A stretch of DNA of 64,000 bases from Streptomyces sp. DvalAA-14. GTDB taxonomy: Bacteria; Actinomycetota; Actinomycetes; Streptomycetales; Streptomycetaceae. Made by a program: the position numbers and the translations under genes. Location: NCBI RefSeq assembly GCF_900091855.1, contig NZ_FMCH01000325.1:62001-126000 (forward strand), given 5' to 3'. This document shows positions 24,435 through 32,722 of this stretch, in pieces; the first letter of the stretch is position 1, and every line of letters begins with the position of its first letter. The notes beneath the pieces were generated by a model. It made no database searches. It saw nothing but the letters and a program-made list of their open reading frames with translations, and was not told the origin of the DNA.

Positions 24435-25310
24435 TCACCTCGTGCCGGATGCCTCCTCGACCTGCAGCAGCAGCGCTGAATGGTCGAGACCGCCATGGCC
24501 CTGAGCGCGCAGCGAGGCCATCAACTGCGCCACCCGCTCGCCCAGCGGAATGGCCACCGCGGCTTCGCGCGCGGCCGCCAGCACGATGCCCATGTCCTTG
24601 TGGTGCAGATCGACACGGAAGCCCGGCGCGAAGTGGCGATCGATCATTGCCGCACCCTTGCGGTCCAGGATCGCGTTTCCGGCCAGCCCGCCCGCGAGGA
24701 CCGTGAAGGCGGCCCGGGGGTCGACCCCGTACGCCTCCACGAGGACCAGGGCCTCGGCGACCAGCTCGATCGTGCCGGCGACGATCAACTGGTTGGCCGC
24801 CTTTACGGTCTGTCCGGACCCCGCCGGCCCCACGTGCACGATCGTCTTGCCGACGATCTCCAGATAGGGCGTGGCCCGCGCCACCGCGTCCGGCTCACCG
24901 CCCACCATGATCGAGAGCGTGCCCTCGATCGCCCCGGACTCGCCCCCGCTGACCGGGGCGTCGACGACCTGCACACCGCTGGCCGCGCCGGCCACGGCCA
25001 GGGCCCGGGCTGTGTCCGGGCGGATCGTCGAGCAGTCGATGTGCAGCGTCCCGGGGGCGACGTTGGCATAAATGCCCTCGGAGCCCAGGGCCACCGACTC
25101 GACGTCCGGGCTGTCCGGCACCATCGTGATCACGACGTCGGCGCCGGTGACCGCCTCCCGGACGTTCGCGGCACCCCGCCCGCCGCGCTCGACCAGCTTC
25201 TGGACGGCCTGGGCATTGGCCACGCCGACGACCTCGTGCCCGGCGTCAGCCAGGTGCCGGGCCATCGGGCCGCCCATGATGCCCATGCCGATGAAAGCGA
25301 TCCTGGCCAT
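24435..25310 (-). CDS. 2-hydroxy-3-oxopropionate (tartronate semialdehyde) reductase-like
   Basis: The 291-residue protein is a beta-hydroxyacid dehydrogenase: N-terminal NAD(P) motif IAFIGMGIMGGPMARHL, substrate motif VDAPVSGGESGA, and catalytic Lys in GSGQTVKAANQLIV. LHHKDMGIVLAAA is the usual C-terminal block. GarR-type enzymes reduce tartronate semialdehyde to glycerate. Other family members act on 3-hydroxyisobutyrate, but the adjacent hydroxypyruvate isomerase-like gene favours the first. It is 4 bp downstream of that gene and in the same transcript. Confidence 0.8.
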   Translation of the reverse strand: MARIAFIGMGIMGGPMARHLADAGHEVVGVANAQAVQKLVERGGRGAANVREAVTGADVVITMVPDSPDVESVALGSEGIYANVAPGTLHIDCSTIRPDTARALAVAGAASGVQVVDAPVSGGESGAIEGTLSIMVGGEPDAVARATPYLEIVGKTIVHVGPAGSGQTVKAANQLIVAGTIELVAEALVLVEAYGVDPRAAFTVLAGGLAGNAILDRKGAAMIDRHFAPGFRVDLHHKDMGIVLAAAREAAVAIPLGERVAQLMASLRAQGHGGLDHSALLLQVEEASGTR

Positions 25311-25314
25311 CGGG

Positions 25315-26202
25315 TCAGCTCCTTGTCGTCGTGCTCTGGGCTGCGGTTTCCGGCATCGGCGCGGAGGGGTCCGGCGCGGTCGGACGCAGCGCGGGCGGAT
25401 CCAGTGCGGTCGGGTCCAGTGCGGTCAGGTCCAGCGCCGCCAGGGCGGCTGCCGTGGTCGTGGCCGGGCTGAACTCCAGTGCGGCATAGCCGTCGTAACC
25501 ACCGGCGGCCAGCGCGGCCAGGTGACCGGTGATGTCCAGCCCGCCGGTGCCGGGCTCGTGCCGCCCCGGGGAGTCGGCGATCTGGACGTGCCCGATGCGG
25601 TCGATGTCGCGGACGATCACCGCGGCCACGTCGTCGCCGTTGGTCGCGAGGTGGTAAAGATCGGCCAGCAGCCGGACGTTGTCCGCCGGCACCCGGTCGA
25701 TGACGGCGAGCACGTCGGCCGTGGTACGCAAGGGATAGCGCGGCGCACCGCTGACCGGCTCGACCAGGACGGTCCCACCCAGCGGCTCGACCTGCCGGGC
25801 CGCGTAGGCCAGGTTCTCCACCGCGAGTTCGTCCTGGGCGGCGGCGTCCACCGCGTCGATCCGGTTGCCGTACAGCGCGTTGAACGCCCGGGTGCCGAGT
25901 CGGGCGGCGATGCCGGAGGCGACGGCCACGCTGTCGCGGAACTCCGCCTCGCGCCCGACCCAGGACACCAGCCCGCGATCACCACCCGGCATGTCGCCCG
26001 CGGCGAAGTTGAGACCGATCAGGTCGACGCCTGCGGATCCGACAGCGGAGACGAAGGCGTCGACATCGCCGTCGGCCGGGACCGAGACCGGGAACGGCCA
26101 CCAGAACTCGATGTGCTGGAACCCGGCGGCCGCTGCGGCGGCCGGCCGTTCGAGGATCGGGATTTCCTGGAACAGGATCGAGCAGTTCAGCGCCCAGCGC
26201 AT
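25315..26202 (-). CDS. Hydroxypyruvate isomerase-like TIM-barrel protein
   Basis: The 295-residue protein opens with MRWALNCSILFQEIPILERPAAA, the Hyi signature, and has conserved acidic/His sites (GTVLVEPVS, LLADLYHLATNGDD, IGHVQIADSPGRHEPG, YAALEFSP) of the xylose-isomerase-like superfamily. It would convert hydroxypyruvate and tartronate semialdehyde. I chose the ATG at 26202 (GGGAGA 4 nt upstream). The last 40 residues are Ala/Pro-rich with a repeated pentapeptide and are not family-like. It is the first gene of its operon, behind a GntR-type site. Confidence 0.8.
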   Translation of the reverse strand: MRWALNCSILFQEIPILERPAAAAAAGFQHIEFWWPFPVSVPADGDVDAFVSAVGSAGVDLIGLNFAAGDMPGGDRGLVSWVGREAEFRDSVAVASGIAARLGTRAFNALYGNRIDAVDAAAQDELAVENLAYAARQVEPLGGTVLVEPVSGAPRYPLRTTADVLAVIDRVPADNVRLLADLYHLATNGDDVAAVIVRDIDRIGHVQIADSPGRHEPGTGGLDITGHLAALAAGGYDGYAALEFSPATTTAAALAALDLTALDPTALDPPALRPTAPDPSAPMPETAAQSTTTRS

Positions 26203-26230
26203 CAAGTCTCCCTCAGAACGGCGGTGTTCC

Positions 26231-26250
26231 TATAACGCATATCGTATAAT
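26231..26250. promoter_or_regulatory. GntR-type operator/promoter, isomerase-reductase operon
   Basis: TATAACGCATATCGTATAAT lies about 30 bp upstream of the hydroxypyruvate isomerase-like start. It contains an imperfect inverted repeat (TATACG against CGTTATA on the minus strand) and shares both halves with the site at 23525, suggesting the same regulator. Confidence 0.55.
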
Positions 26251-26486
26251 ACATACGGCCAGTGAAACCGGAAGAGCGCCGACGGTTGCTGTGATCAGGC
26301 TGTGGACACCGCTTCGGCAGCCGGGATCGTCGGTTGCGAGCGGCGGGAACCCGGCGATCTCGGCGTGGCTGCACGCGACGTGTCCCCGGGCGGACCCAAA
26401 ATGACGGAAGGATTCCGGGCCTGCGCCCGCGACACCACCTCCACCGTGGTGCGATCCGTCCATCACGGCTTCAACGGGAGCAGGAA

Positions 26487-28157
26487 GTGCCCGACGCAGC
26501 GTCCGCGCCCGTCCCGGTCAGGTCTCCGGCTCCAGTTCCGGCTCCGGCCAGGGGACTCAAGGTCGCCGACTGGTTCGACGCGCGAACCGGAATGTACCGC
26601 TGGGCGAAGACCAACATGCGCAAGATCTTTCCGGACCACTGGTCTTTCATACTGGGTGAGATCTGCCTGTACAGCTTCGTCCTGCTCGTGCTGACCGGCC
26701 TGTATCTGACGCTCTTCTTCACTCCGTCGATGACCACGGTTGTCTACCACGGAAGCTACGGCCCGTTGCAGGGCGTCCGGATGTCCGAGGCGTACCAGTC
26801 GGCGCTGCACATCAGCCTCGATGTGCGGGGCGGCCTGTTGATGCGGCAGATGCACCACTGGGCGGCGCTGATCCTGGTGGCCGGCATTCTCACCCACATG
26901 ATGCGGAGCTTCTTCTCGGGCGCGTTCCGCAGGCCCCGCGAGATCAACTGGCTGGTCGGCTTCACCCTGCTCCCACTGGCCATGTTCGAGGGACTGACGG
27001 GTTACGACCTGCCGGACGACCTGTTGTCGGGGACCGGGACCCGGGTCGTGCAGGGCGGAATCCTGTCGGTGCCGATCGTCGGCACCTACCTCTCGTCGTT
27101 CCTGTTCGGCAGCGAGTTCCCGGGCACTTCCTATGTGCCGCGCTTCAACGCGATCCACGTCCTGCTGTTCCCCGGCGCCATGTCGGTCATGCTCGCGGCT
27201 CATCTGGCGCTGCTCTTCTTCCACAAGCACGCCCAGTATCCCGGGCCCGGACGCACCAACAAGAACGTCGTCGGCTTTCCGCTGCTCTGGGTGCGGGCCG
27301 CCAAAGCGGGGGGATATTTCCTCCTCGTCTCCGGCACGGTCGCGCTGGTCGCCACGCTCGGCCAGATCAACCCCGTGTGGGCGTACGGACCTTACCGGCC
27401 CGACCAGGTGTCGGCCGGATCCCAGCCCGACTGGTACATGGCGTTCGCCGACGGTCTGGAACGCATCATGCCCGGCTGGGAGATCCGGCTGTGGGGGCAC
27501 ACCCTGGTTCTCGGCGTGCTGATCCCGCTGGTGGTCTTCGGCCTGGTTCTCGCCGTGATCGGCGCCTATCCGCTCTTCGAGGCCTGGGTGACCGGGGACG
27601 ACGGCGACCACCATCTTCTCGACCGGCCACGCAACCGGCCGGTGCGGACCGGCTTCGGGGTGGCGTGGATCAGTCTTTACATCCTGCTGTTCGCCGGCGC
27701 CGGCAACGACATCATCGCCACCCGCTTCCGGGTCTCGGTCAATGTGGTGACCTGGGTGGTCCGGATCGGATTCTTCGTGCTGCCGCCCGCGGCCTTCGTC
27801 GCCGCCAAGCGGATCGCCCTCGGCCTGCAGCGCCGCGACCGCGACCGCGTCCTGCACGGGCGGGAGACCGGCGTGCTCAAGCGGCTGCCGAACGGCGGGG
27901 TCATCGAGGTGCACGCACTGCTCCCGCACGACAAGCTGCACACCCTGACTGCGCACGACCAGCCCGCACCGCTGACCGACCCCCCGCTGTCGCCGTCGTG
28001 GGCCGGCTCCCGGCTGCCGCCGCTGCTCAGGCGGCTGCGGGTCCGGCTGTCCCGCGCCATGTACGGCCCGCACGGCCGCGTCCCGAAACCCACCGCGCGC
28101 GAGTACCAGGAGCACCACCCCGCGCCACAGAAGGAGAAAACCGAATCGCCGTTGTGA
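26487..28157 (+). CDS. Stand-alone cytochrome b subunit of the bc1 type (QcrB paralogue)
   Basis: The 556-residue protein has about nine helices. Haem b ligands are visible as His123 and His137 (QMHHWAALILVAGILTHMM) and His224 and His239 (AIHVLLFPGAMSVMLAAHL). The quinol-site PEWY motif appears as PDWY (QPDWYMAFADG). A long hydrophilic C-terminal tail (about 110 residues) is typical of actinobacterial QcrB. The GTG at 26487 has GGGAG 7 nt upstream. No qcrA or qcrC is adjacent, so this is a second copy rather than the main respiratory gene. Confidence 0.9.
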   Translation: MPDAASAPVPVRSPAPVPAPARGLKVADWFDARTGMYRWAKTNMRKIFPDHWSFILGEICLYSFVLLVLTGLYLTLFFTPSMTTVVYHGSYGPLQGVRMSEAYQSALHISLDVRGGLLMRQMHHWAALILVAGILTHMMRSFFSGAFRRPREINWLVGFTLLPLAMFEGLTGYDLPDDLLSGTGTRVVQGGILSVPIVGTYLSSFLFGSEFPGTSYVPRFNAIHVLLFPGAMSVMLAAHLALLFFHKHAQYPGPGRTNKNVVGFPLLWVRAAKAGGYFLLVSGTVALVATLGQINPVWAYGPYRPDQVSAGSQPDWYMAFADGLERIMPGWEIRLWGHTLVLGVLIPLVVFGLVLAVIGAYPLFEAWVTGDDGDHHLLDRPRNRPVRTGFGVAWISLYILLFAGAGNDIIATRFRVSVNVVTWVVRIGFFVLPPAAFVAAKRIALGLQRRDRDRVLHGRETGVLKRLPNGGVIEVHALLPHDKLHTLTAHDQPAPLTDPPLSPSWAGSRLPPLLRRLRVRLSRAMYGPHGRVPKPTAREYQEHHPAPQKEKTESPL

Positions 28158-28221
28158 CGGCCATCAGTCCGGACCGCCGCCTGCGGCTCACCGGGGACCG
28201 AGTAGCTGATGGACTCGTGCC

Positions 28222-28713
28222 ATGACGACCTTGCCGCGCCGCATCGGGCGCGCCCTCGAGCAGTTCCATGCCACCCGCCCCTGGGACCACAACGCCCACT
28301 ACCACCGGTGGTTGCTGCGCCAGCTCCCCAGGCGTTTCACCACGGCTCTGGACATCGGATCAGGCAGCGGTGACCTCGCCAGACTCCTGGCCGCACGGGC
28401 CGGAGCAGTGCGCGGGATCGACGTCGATCCCGCGATCGTCGATCGCGCCCGGGAACTCACCGACCCTGCTGCCCCGGTCCCGGCGAACGTCGCGATGGCC
28501 TGGATCAGGAACAGGGGCCGCAAGGCGCCGCGACCATCCTCAATGACCGCTTCGACCCGACCGGCGACGACGACCTTTGACGACATCGTTCGCGACGCCC
28601 GCCAGGCGCTTCCCGGTGCACGGCTGCGCCGACGACTGTTCTGGCGCTACACGCTGGTCTGGCACCGGCAGGAGGACGTCGGCCCCACGACGCGGCCCGG
28701 GGCCCAGCAATAA
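28222..28713 (+). pseudogene. Internally deleted SAM methyltransferase
   Basis: The frame is open for 163 residues. It begins like a class I methyltransferase (HYHRWLLRQLPRRF, TALDIGSGSGDLARLLAARAG, VRGIDVDPAIVDRAREL) and ends with a family-like tail (DDIVRDARQALPGARLRRRLFWRYTLVWHRQ). Between PAAPV and PANVAMAWI the protein jumps from the end of strand 2 straight to the C-terminal part. Motifs IV-VI of the fold, roughly 80 residues, are missing. The join is in frame, so it is still translatable but unlikely to be active. Confidence 0.6.
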
Positions 28714-29117
28714 AGGTCGGATGACCATGCGGACGCCGACCACACGGCATTGACGTCGCGCACCCGGACAATGCAGCCATTCGCACTGATCAGCGCCGTC
28801 GTCTTACGCCAATGCGCGAAGTCCGTTACGTGGCAGGGCAGTTGGTGCTTCGACGGCATCCCAAGATCCTTGCACAAAGGTAGGGTCTTTCGTCTTGACA
28901 GTACGCAACGACGGTGGAACCTTCTGCTTGGGATTCTGATAACGATGTCAGATTCCTACCGGAGCCCGGCGCCCGCCGGCACCCGACATGATCCCCGCGC
29001 CGCGCCCCCTTGCCCGCACCTGGGTCGGGAGCGCCTCGGCGGCCTACCCTCGCCGCCCTTCCACGTCGCAAGCCCTCATCCGACTCATGGTCCGAGTCCG
29101 AACCCGAGGAGCCTTTC
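28714..29117 (+). other. Intergenic leader of the GH130-like gene, about 400 bp
   Basis: No gene is supported here. It holds TTGACA at 28895-28900 (a possible -35), the LacI-type dyad at 28935-28952, and GAGGAG 6 nt before the ATG at 29118. Confidence 0.4.
28935..28952. promoter_or_regulatory. LacI-family-type operator
   Basis: TCTGATAACGATGTCAGA has TCTGA/TCAGA arms and a TGATAACG core with the central CG typical of LacI/GalR operators that control sugar-hydrolase genes. It is about 165 bp upstream of the secreted GH130-like gene. No LacI gene is in the window. Confidence 0.5.
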
Positions 29118-30860
29118 ATGCGCCGAGCGCGTGACAGCACCAGGAGAAGCAGCTTCCATCCGCTCCGTCCGCTGATCTCGTACCTCACCGGACGTGCGAC
29201 ACCGCCGAGAACGATCCGGATGCGCCGGTCGGTGCGCCGCCTGCTGGTGCGGGCCTTGGCGATCGCCGGTCTGCTGGCGGCCTCCCTGTTGACCTCCGGC
29301 GGGGCCGCGCACGCCGACTACACCGCCTCCAACCTGCCGGACTGGGCGATCGGCCCGTTCTCCCGCGCGACGCAGAACCCGGTGATGAGCCCGGAGGGCA
29401 GCGGCTGGGAATCCGCTGACGTGCTCAACCCCGGCGTGGTCTACCGCAACGGGGCCTTCCAGATGCTCTACCGCGCCCAGAACAGCTCAGGGGTGTCCCA
29501 GGTCGGCTACGCCTCCAGCACCAACGGGACCGCCTTCACCCGGTCCGCGAGCAACCCCGTCATTCCCAACACCGTGCAACCGTACGAGAGCGGCGGGGTG
29601 ATGGACCCGCGGCTGTACGAACTGAACGGCACGTACTACAGCTTCGTGGCCGGCTACGACTGGTCCAAGAGCCCGCCGCAGACCATCATGGAGACGACCT
29701 CCACCGACATGGTCCACTGGACCACGGCGGTCCCGGTGGTGAACACCAACTACGATCCGTCGGTCGTCACGGACTCCAATGACACCCCCGTGCTGATGAA
29801 CACCAAGTACGGCCCCAGGTACGTCATGTATTACGGCGACAGCGATCCCGCCAAGGGCCGCTTCGTGGCCTACTCCACCGACATGGTGCACTGGACCGAC
29901 AACACGCCGTTCAACATGAACTTCCCGGCGAGCTACAATCCGTGGGAGATCTGCATAACGGTCACCAACTACCAGACGGTCCAGAACGGCCCGGTCAACC
30001 AGAACATCGTGATGTTCGTGGCCGGCACGCTGATGGCCCAGGGCAAGTGGTACTACGGGATCAGCGAGGTCGAGTTCTCCAGCAGCGACCCGACCCAGCA
30101 ACTCGGCCAGCTCACCAACGCGGCACTGAGCCCGTCCGCACCTTATGAGCTCACCGGGCAGACCGCGAACACCGTGTTCATGAACTCGATCCTGTTCCAC
30201 AACGGCCAGTGGTACATGTACTACGGCGCCGCCGACCATGTCATCGCCCTGGCGACATCGCCGCTGCGCGCCAGCAGCCAGGCACCGTTGGCCTCCACCG
30301 GCTTCGAGAACGGCCAACGGCTCCCCGACGCTGTCGACCAGGTCGACAACAGCGGCGGCCAAAGCGGCGGGATCAGCAACGTCGGCGGCTATCCCGGGTA
30401 CGGACTGACCGGACCGGAAACCGGGTTGAGACAGGAGACGGCGCACACCGGAAGCACCGCCCTGCTGTACTCCGGCGCGGCGAACGGCGCGGCCGCCGAC
30501 TACGCCTACACCAAGGTCTTCGACACCTCGGCCCATCCACCCACGATCGACGCCAACACCACACTGTCGTACTGGATCTATCCACAGAACTCGAACAACA
30601 GCACCTGCGTGGCGCTGGACATGATCTTCAGTGACGGCAGCGCACTGCGCAACCTCGGCGCGGTCGACCAGAACGGCAACCGATTGCACCCGGACGGTCA
30701 GTGCGGCCACCTCGCGCTGAACCAATGGAACCTGGTCACCGCCAAGATCGGCACCGTCGCCGCCGGCCGGACCCCGGTCCGCATCGACCTCGGTTACGAC
30801 CAGCCCGGCGGCAACGGCGGGTACCGCGGCTACGTCGACGACATCAGTATCTCCGGCTGA
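29118..30860 (+). CDS. Secreted GH130-like glycosidase/phosphorylase with C-terminal sandwich domain
   Basis: The 580-residue protein has a long Arg-rich N-region and signal peptide (LALAIAGLLAASLL-type core, ending AAHA near residue 66). The five-bladed propeller resembles GH130: NPVMSPEGSGWESADVLNPGVVYRNG, FQMLYRAQNSS, then GGVMDPRLYELNGTYYSF. The Asp of DPR corresponds to the GH130 general acid. The residue before it, usually Glu, is Met here. Residues about 420-580 form a carbohydrate-binding-like beta-sandwich ending YRGYVDDISISG. GAGGAG is 6 nt before the ATG. It acts outside the cell, probably on mannosides. Confidence 0.75.
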   Translation: MRRARDSTRRSSFHPLRPLISYLTGRATPPRTIRMRRSVRRLLVRALAIAGLLAASLLTSGGAAHADYTASNLPDWAIGPFSRATQNPVMSPEGSGWESADVLNPGVVYRNGAFQMLYRAQNSSGVSQVGYASSTNGTAFTRSASNPVIPNTVQPYESGGVMDPRLYELNGTYYSFVAGYDWSKSPPQTIMETTSTDMVHWTTAVPVVNTNYDPSVVTDSNDTPVLMNTKYGPRYVMYYGDSDPAKGRFVAYSTDMVHWTDNTPFNMNFPASYNPWEICITVTNYQTVQNGPVNQNIVMFVAGTLMAQGKWYYGISEVEFSSSDPTQQLGQLTNAALSPSAPYELTGQTANTVFMNSILFHNGQWYMYYGAADHVIALATSPLRASSQAPLASTGFENGQRLPDAVDQVDNSGGQSGGISNVGGYPGYGLTGPETGLRQETAHTGSTALLYSGAANGAAADYAYTKVFDTSAHPPTIDANTTLSYWIYPQNSNNSTCVALDMIFSDGSALRNLGAVDQNGNRLHPDGQCGHLALNQWNLVTAKIGTVAAGRTPVRIDLGYDQPGGNGGYRGYVDDISISG

Positions 30861-31016
30861 GATCTGCGGCGAGCCGGAGCGGACGGCGGCGAACGGGCGG
30901 ACGCGCGCACAGCCCGCGCGTGGACCGCACGCCGCGGGCGGGCCTGGCAGGATCGATCGGATCCCGTCAGGCCCGCTCCCGCGGGTGCATCATGTGTGGG
31001 CGACGCCGAAGCACTC

Positions 31017-31145
31017 CTACGCGCTGAGCATCCACCGCAGCAGGTCGGGGGTGGCCCAGGTGGCCAGGAACCACAGGGCGGCCGCCGCGCCAGCGGCCGC
31101 GGCGAACTGGCTGACCACGGCCCACCGGCTGTTGCCTTTTCTCAT
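31017..31145 (-). CDS. Small single-helix membrane protein, 42 aa
   Basis: ATG at 31145 with AGGGG 7 nt upstream, TAG at 31017-31019. The protein is a basic N-terminus (MRKGNSRWAVV), one hydrophobic helix (QFAAAAGAAAALWFLATWA) and a short tail (PDLLRWMLSA). Codon use has the strong G/C third position of real genes here. Function unknown. Confidence 0.5.
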   Translation of the reverse strand: MRKGNSRWAVVSQFAAAAGAAAALWFLATWATPDLLRWMLSA

Positions 31146-31306
31146 GAGACACCCCTGGTCGACACCATAGCGTTCGGGTCGAACGGTTCACCTGTCCTGG
31201 GATCAGCGGCCCGGATCTTCCCGGCCGCACGAGCGCTTCGCCCACCGGTTCAGCCGGCCGGCGGACCACTTCACCCAGGGGCGGGCCCGCGCCGGACAGC
31301 GCGAGG

Positions 31307-31519
31307 CTAGGAGGTCACCTCGTACTGGCCGTACTCCACGAAGTACCGCAGCGCCTCGGGTGTGCCGTCGTCGAGGGCCTGTTCCGCGGCCGTCCGGAGT
31401 GCCGGGCTGATGGTCGGATCGGCAAGGATACGGAAGACGGCGACGCGGTCGTCCTCGGTCTGGGCCGTCCAGCGGCCGGTCTCCAGGAAGTACCGCTGGT
31501 CCTCGATGGTGCCGTTCAT
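31307..31519 (-). CDS. Small ALF-repeat-like protein, 70 aa
   Basis: The sequence MNGTIEDQRYFLETGRW, then DDRVAVFRILADPTISPALRTAAEQALDDGTPEALRYFVEYG (seen here as parts), has the alternating pattern of ALF short repeats: two copies of a block ending in a Phe-Leu-Glu-Thr-Gly or Phe-Val-Glu-Tyr-Gly turn. Such repeats usually occur in long secreted actinobacterial proteins, so this may be a stand-alone repeat protein or a fragment. The binding site before the ATG is weak. Confidence 0.5.
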   Translation of the reverse strand: MNGTIEDQRYFLETGRWTAQTEDDRVAVFRILADPTISPALRTAAEQALDDGTPEALRYFVEYGQYEVTS

Positions 31520-31917
31520 CGCCGCCTGAGCGGCGGGTCCGGCCGGCGGCAGTGGCGCTGGTTCGGGCGCGGGATCACTTCGGGACCACCGGAGTACTGG
31601 GCCGCTTCCGGCTCACGCAGGAGCCCGCTCGGAGAGTGAGCCCGCGCCAGCGATGCCCTTTCGGGATGCGGTTGCTGCGGCCCAGCGGCGGATCGGGCGA
31701 TCCGGCGCCGTCCTCCTGCCCGTGCGGCGAGGACCATCTCACGCGCTTCACCGGTGACCGGGACCCCTCCGGCTCGTCCGGATGAGAAGAGGTCCCGGAC
31801 CGTCGCTCCGCGCCAAGCAGGTACGCCGGACGTACTCGGGGTCGGCTCGCACGAGCGCGGCGGCGGTGGAGCTACGGATGTCCCGGCGTCACCCCCGATC
31901 CTGGTCGGTCACCCCGG
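31520..31917. other. Intergenic region, about 400 bp, no gene supported
   Basis: Short frames on both strands show no family features or good binding sites. It lies between the ALF-repeat-like gene and the SRPBCC gene, both on the minus strand. Confidence 0.35.
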
Positions 31918-32418
31918 TCAAGGCCCCGGCTGGATCGGTGCGGGGGCGGGCGGTTCCCCGTGCTCCGCTGTGTGCTCGGCGTGCTCGGCGTACTGCTCGG
32001 CGTACGATGCGAGGCCCTGTGCGAAGCGTGTGACGAATCGTCGCATGTACCGGCGCAGCCACCATCCCGTGCCGGGAACGGCGGCCGTGAAGGACAGTTG
32101 CCAGCGGACGCGGCCCGGCCGGAAGGTTCCCGTGCCGCGGTAGTCGCGCACGGGCAGCCCGGACAGCAGACGGTAGCTGTAGCGGCTCGCGGGCACGCAC
32201 TCGGTGACCTGCACGCGACTGGCGACCGGGCCCACGCGGAACACCCGGATCGCACCGACACCCTCGCGCTCCACGTCGCCCGGCCGCTCCAACGTGAAGG
32301 CGCGCACCCCGGCCCACACCGGCCAGGTGGCACCCTCGGTCACCAGCGCGTACACGGCATCCGGGCCGGCCGCTGTCGGCACGCTGACATCGACCGTCTG
32401 CCGACGTGGCACAGGCAC
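31918..32418 (-). CDS. SRPBCC-fold protein (polyketide cyclase/dehydrase-like)
   Basis: The 166-residue protein has the helix-grip pattern: VDVSVPTAAGPDAVYALVTEGATWPVW at the N-terminus, central strands (GVGAIRVFRVGPVASRVQVTECVP, YSYRLLSGLPVRDY) and a long C-terminal helix (WWLRRYMRRFVTRFAQGLASYAEQY). Members bind lipids or polyketides or act as cyclases. It is divergent from an SDR gene of the type III PKS locus and could act on its product. The start is a GTG with a weak binding site. The tail repeats AEH/AEQY. Confidence 0.75.
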   Translation of the reverse strand: MPVPRRQTVDVSVPTAAGPDAVYALVTEGATWPVWAGVRAFTLERPGDVEREGVGAIRVFRVGPVASRVQVTECVPASRYSYRLLSGLPVRDYRGTGTFRPGRVRWQLSFTAAVPGTGWWLRRYMRRFVTRFAQGLASYAEQYAEHAEHTAEHGEPPAPAPIQPGP

Positions 32419-32722
32419 TCCAGAGCGGGAGGGATGGACAGCGTGGCAAGGGCGGGGACGGCGGCACCGTGAGCGCCGCGCGGGGTACGCCCGCCTCGGC
32501 GGTGATCACTGCGGGTGATCCTAGGGAATCCATCGGCAGGTGGGATCGCGACACGGCGGACGGTGGGCGGACCTTCCGGCATCGGGGCGTCTCCTGCGCC
32601 CGGTCGGGCGATCATCCGGCGGAATCAGGTGCCCTTGCCCGGTCTGCGGTGTTATCAGATGCAAACTGGCCGAGGCGGATTCACCGCTGTCCGGCCTTCT
32701 GACCATGGGATGGGGAGTACGC
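32419..32722. other. Divergent promoter region of the SRPBCC and SDR genes
   Basis: The 304-bp spacer shows no gene. It is less GC-rich near 32650-32670 (TTATCAGATGCAAACTGG), a likely promoter. It ends with GGGGAG 5 nt before the SDR GTG. No clear dyad is seen. Confidence 0.4.

Noticed and set aside
31552-31785. 77-codon plus-strand open frame between the ALF-repeat and SRPBCC genes
   Set aside because: No binding site, no family features and biased composition.
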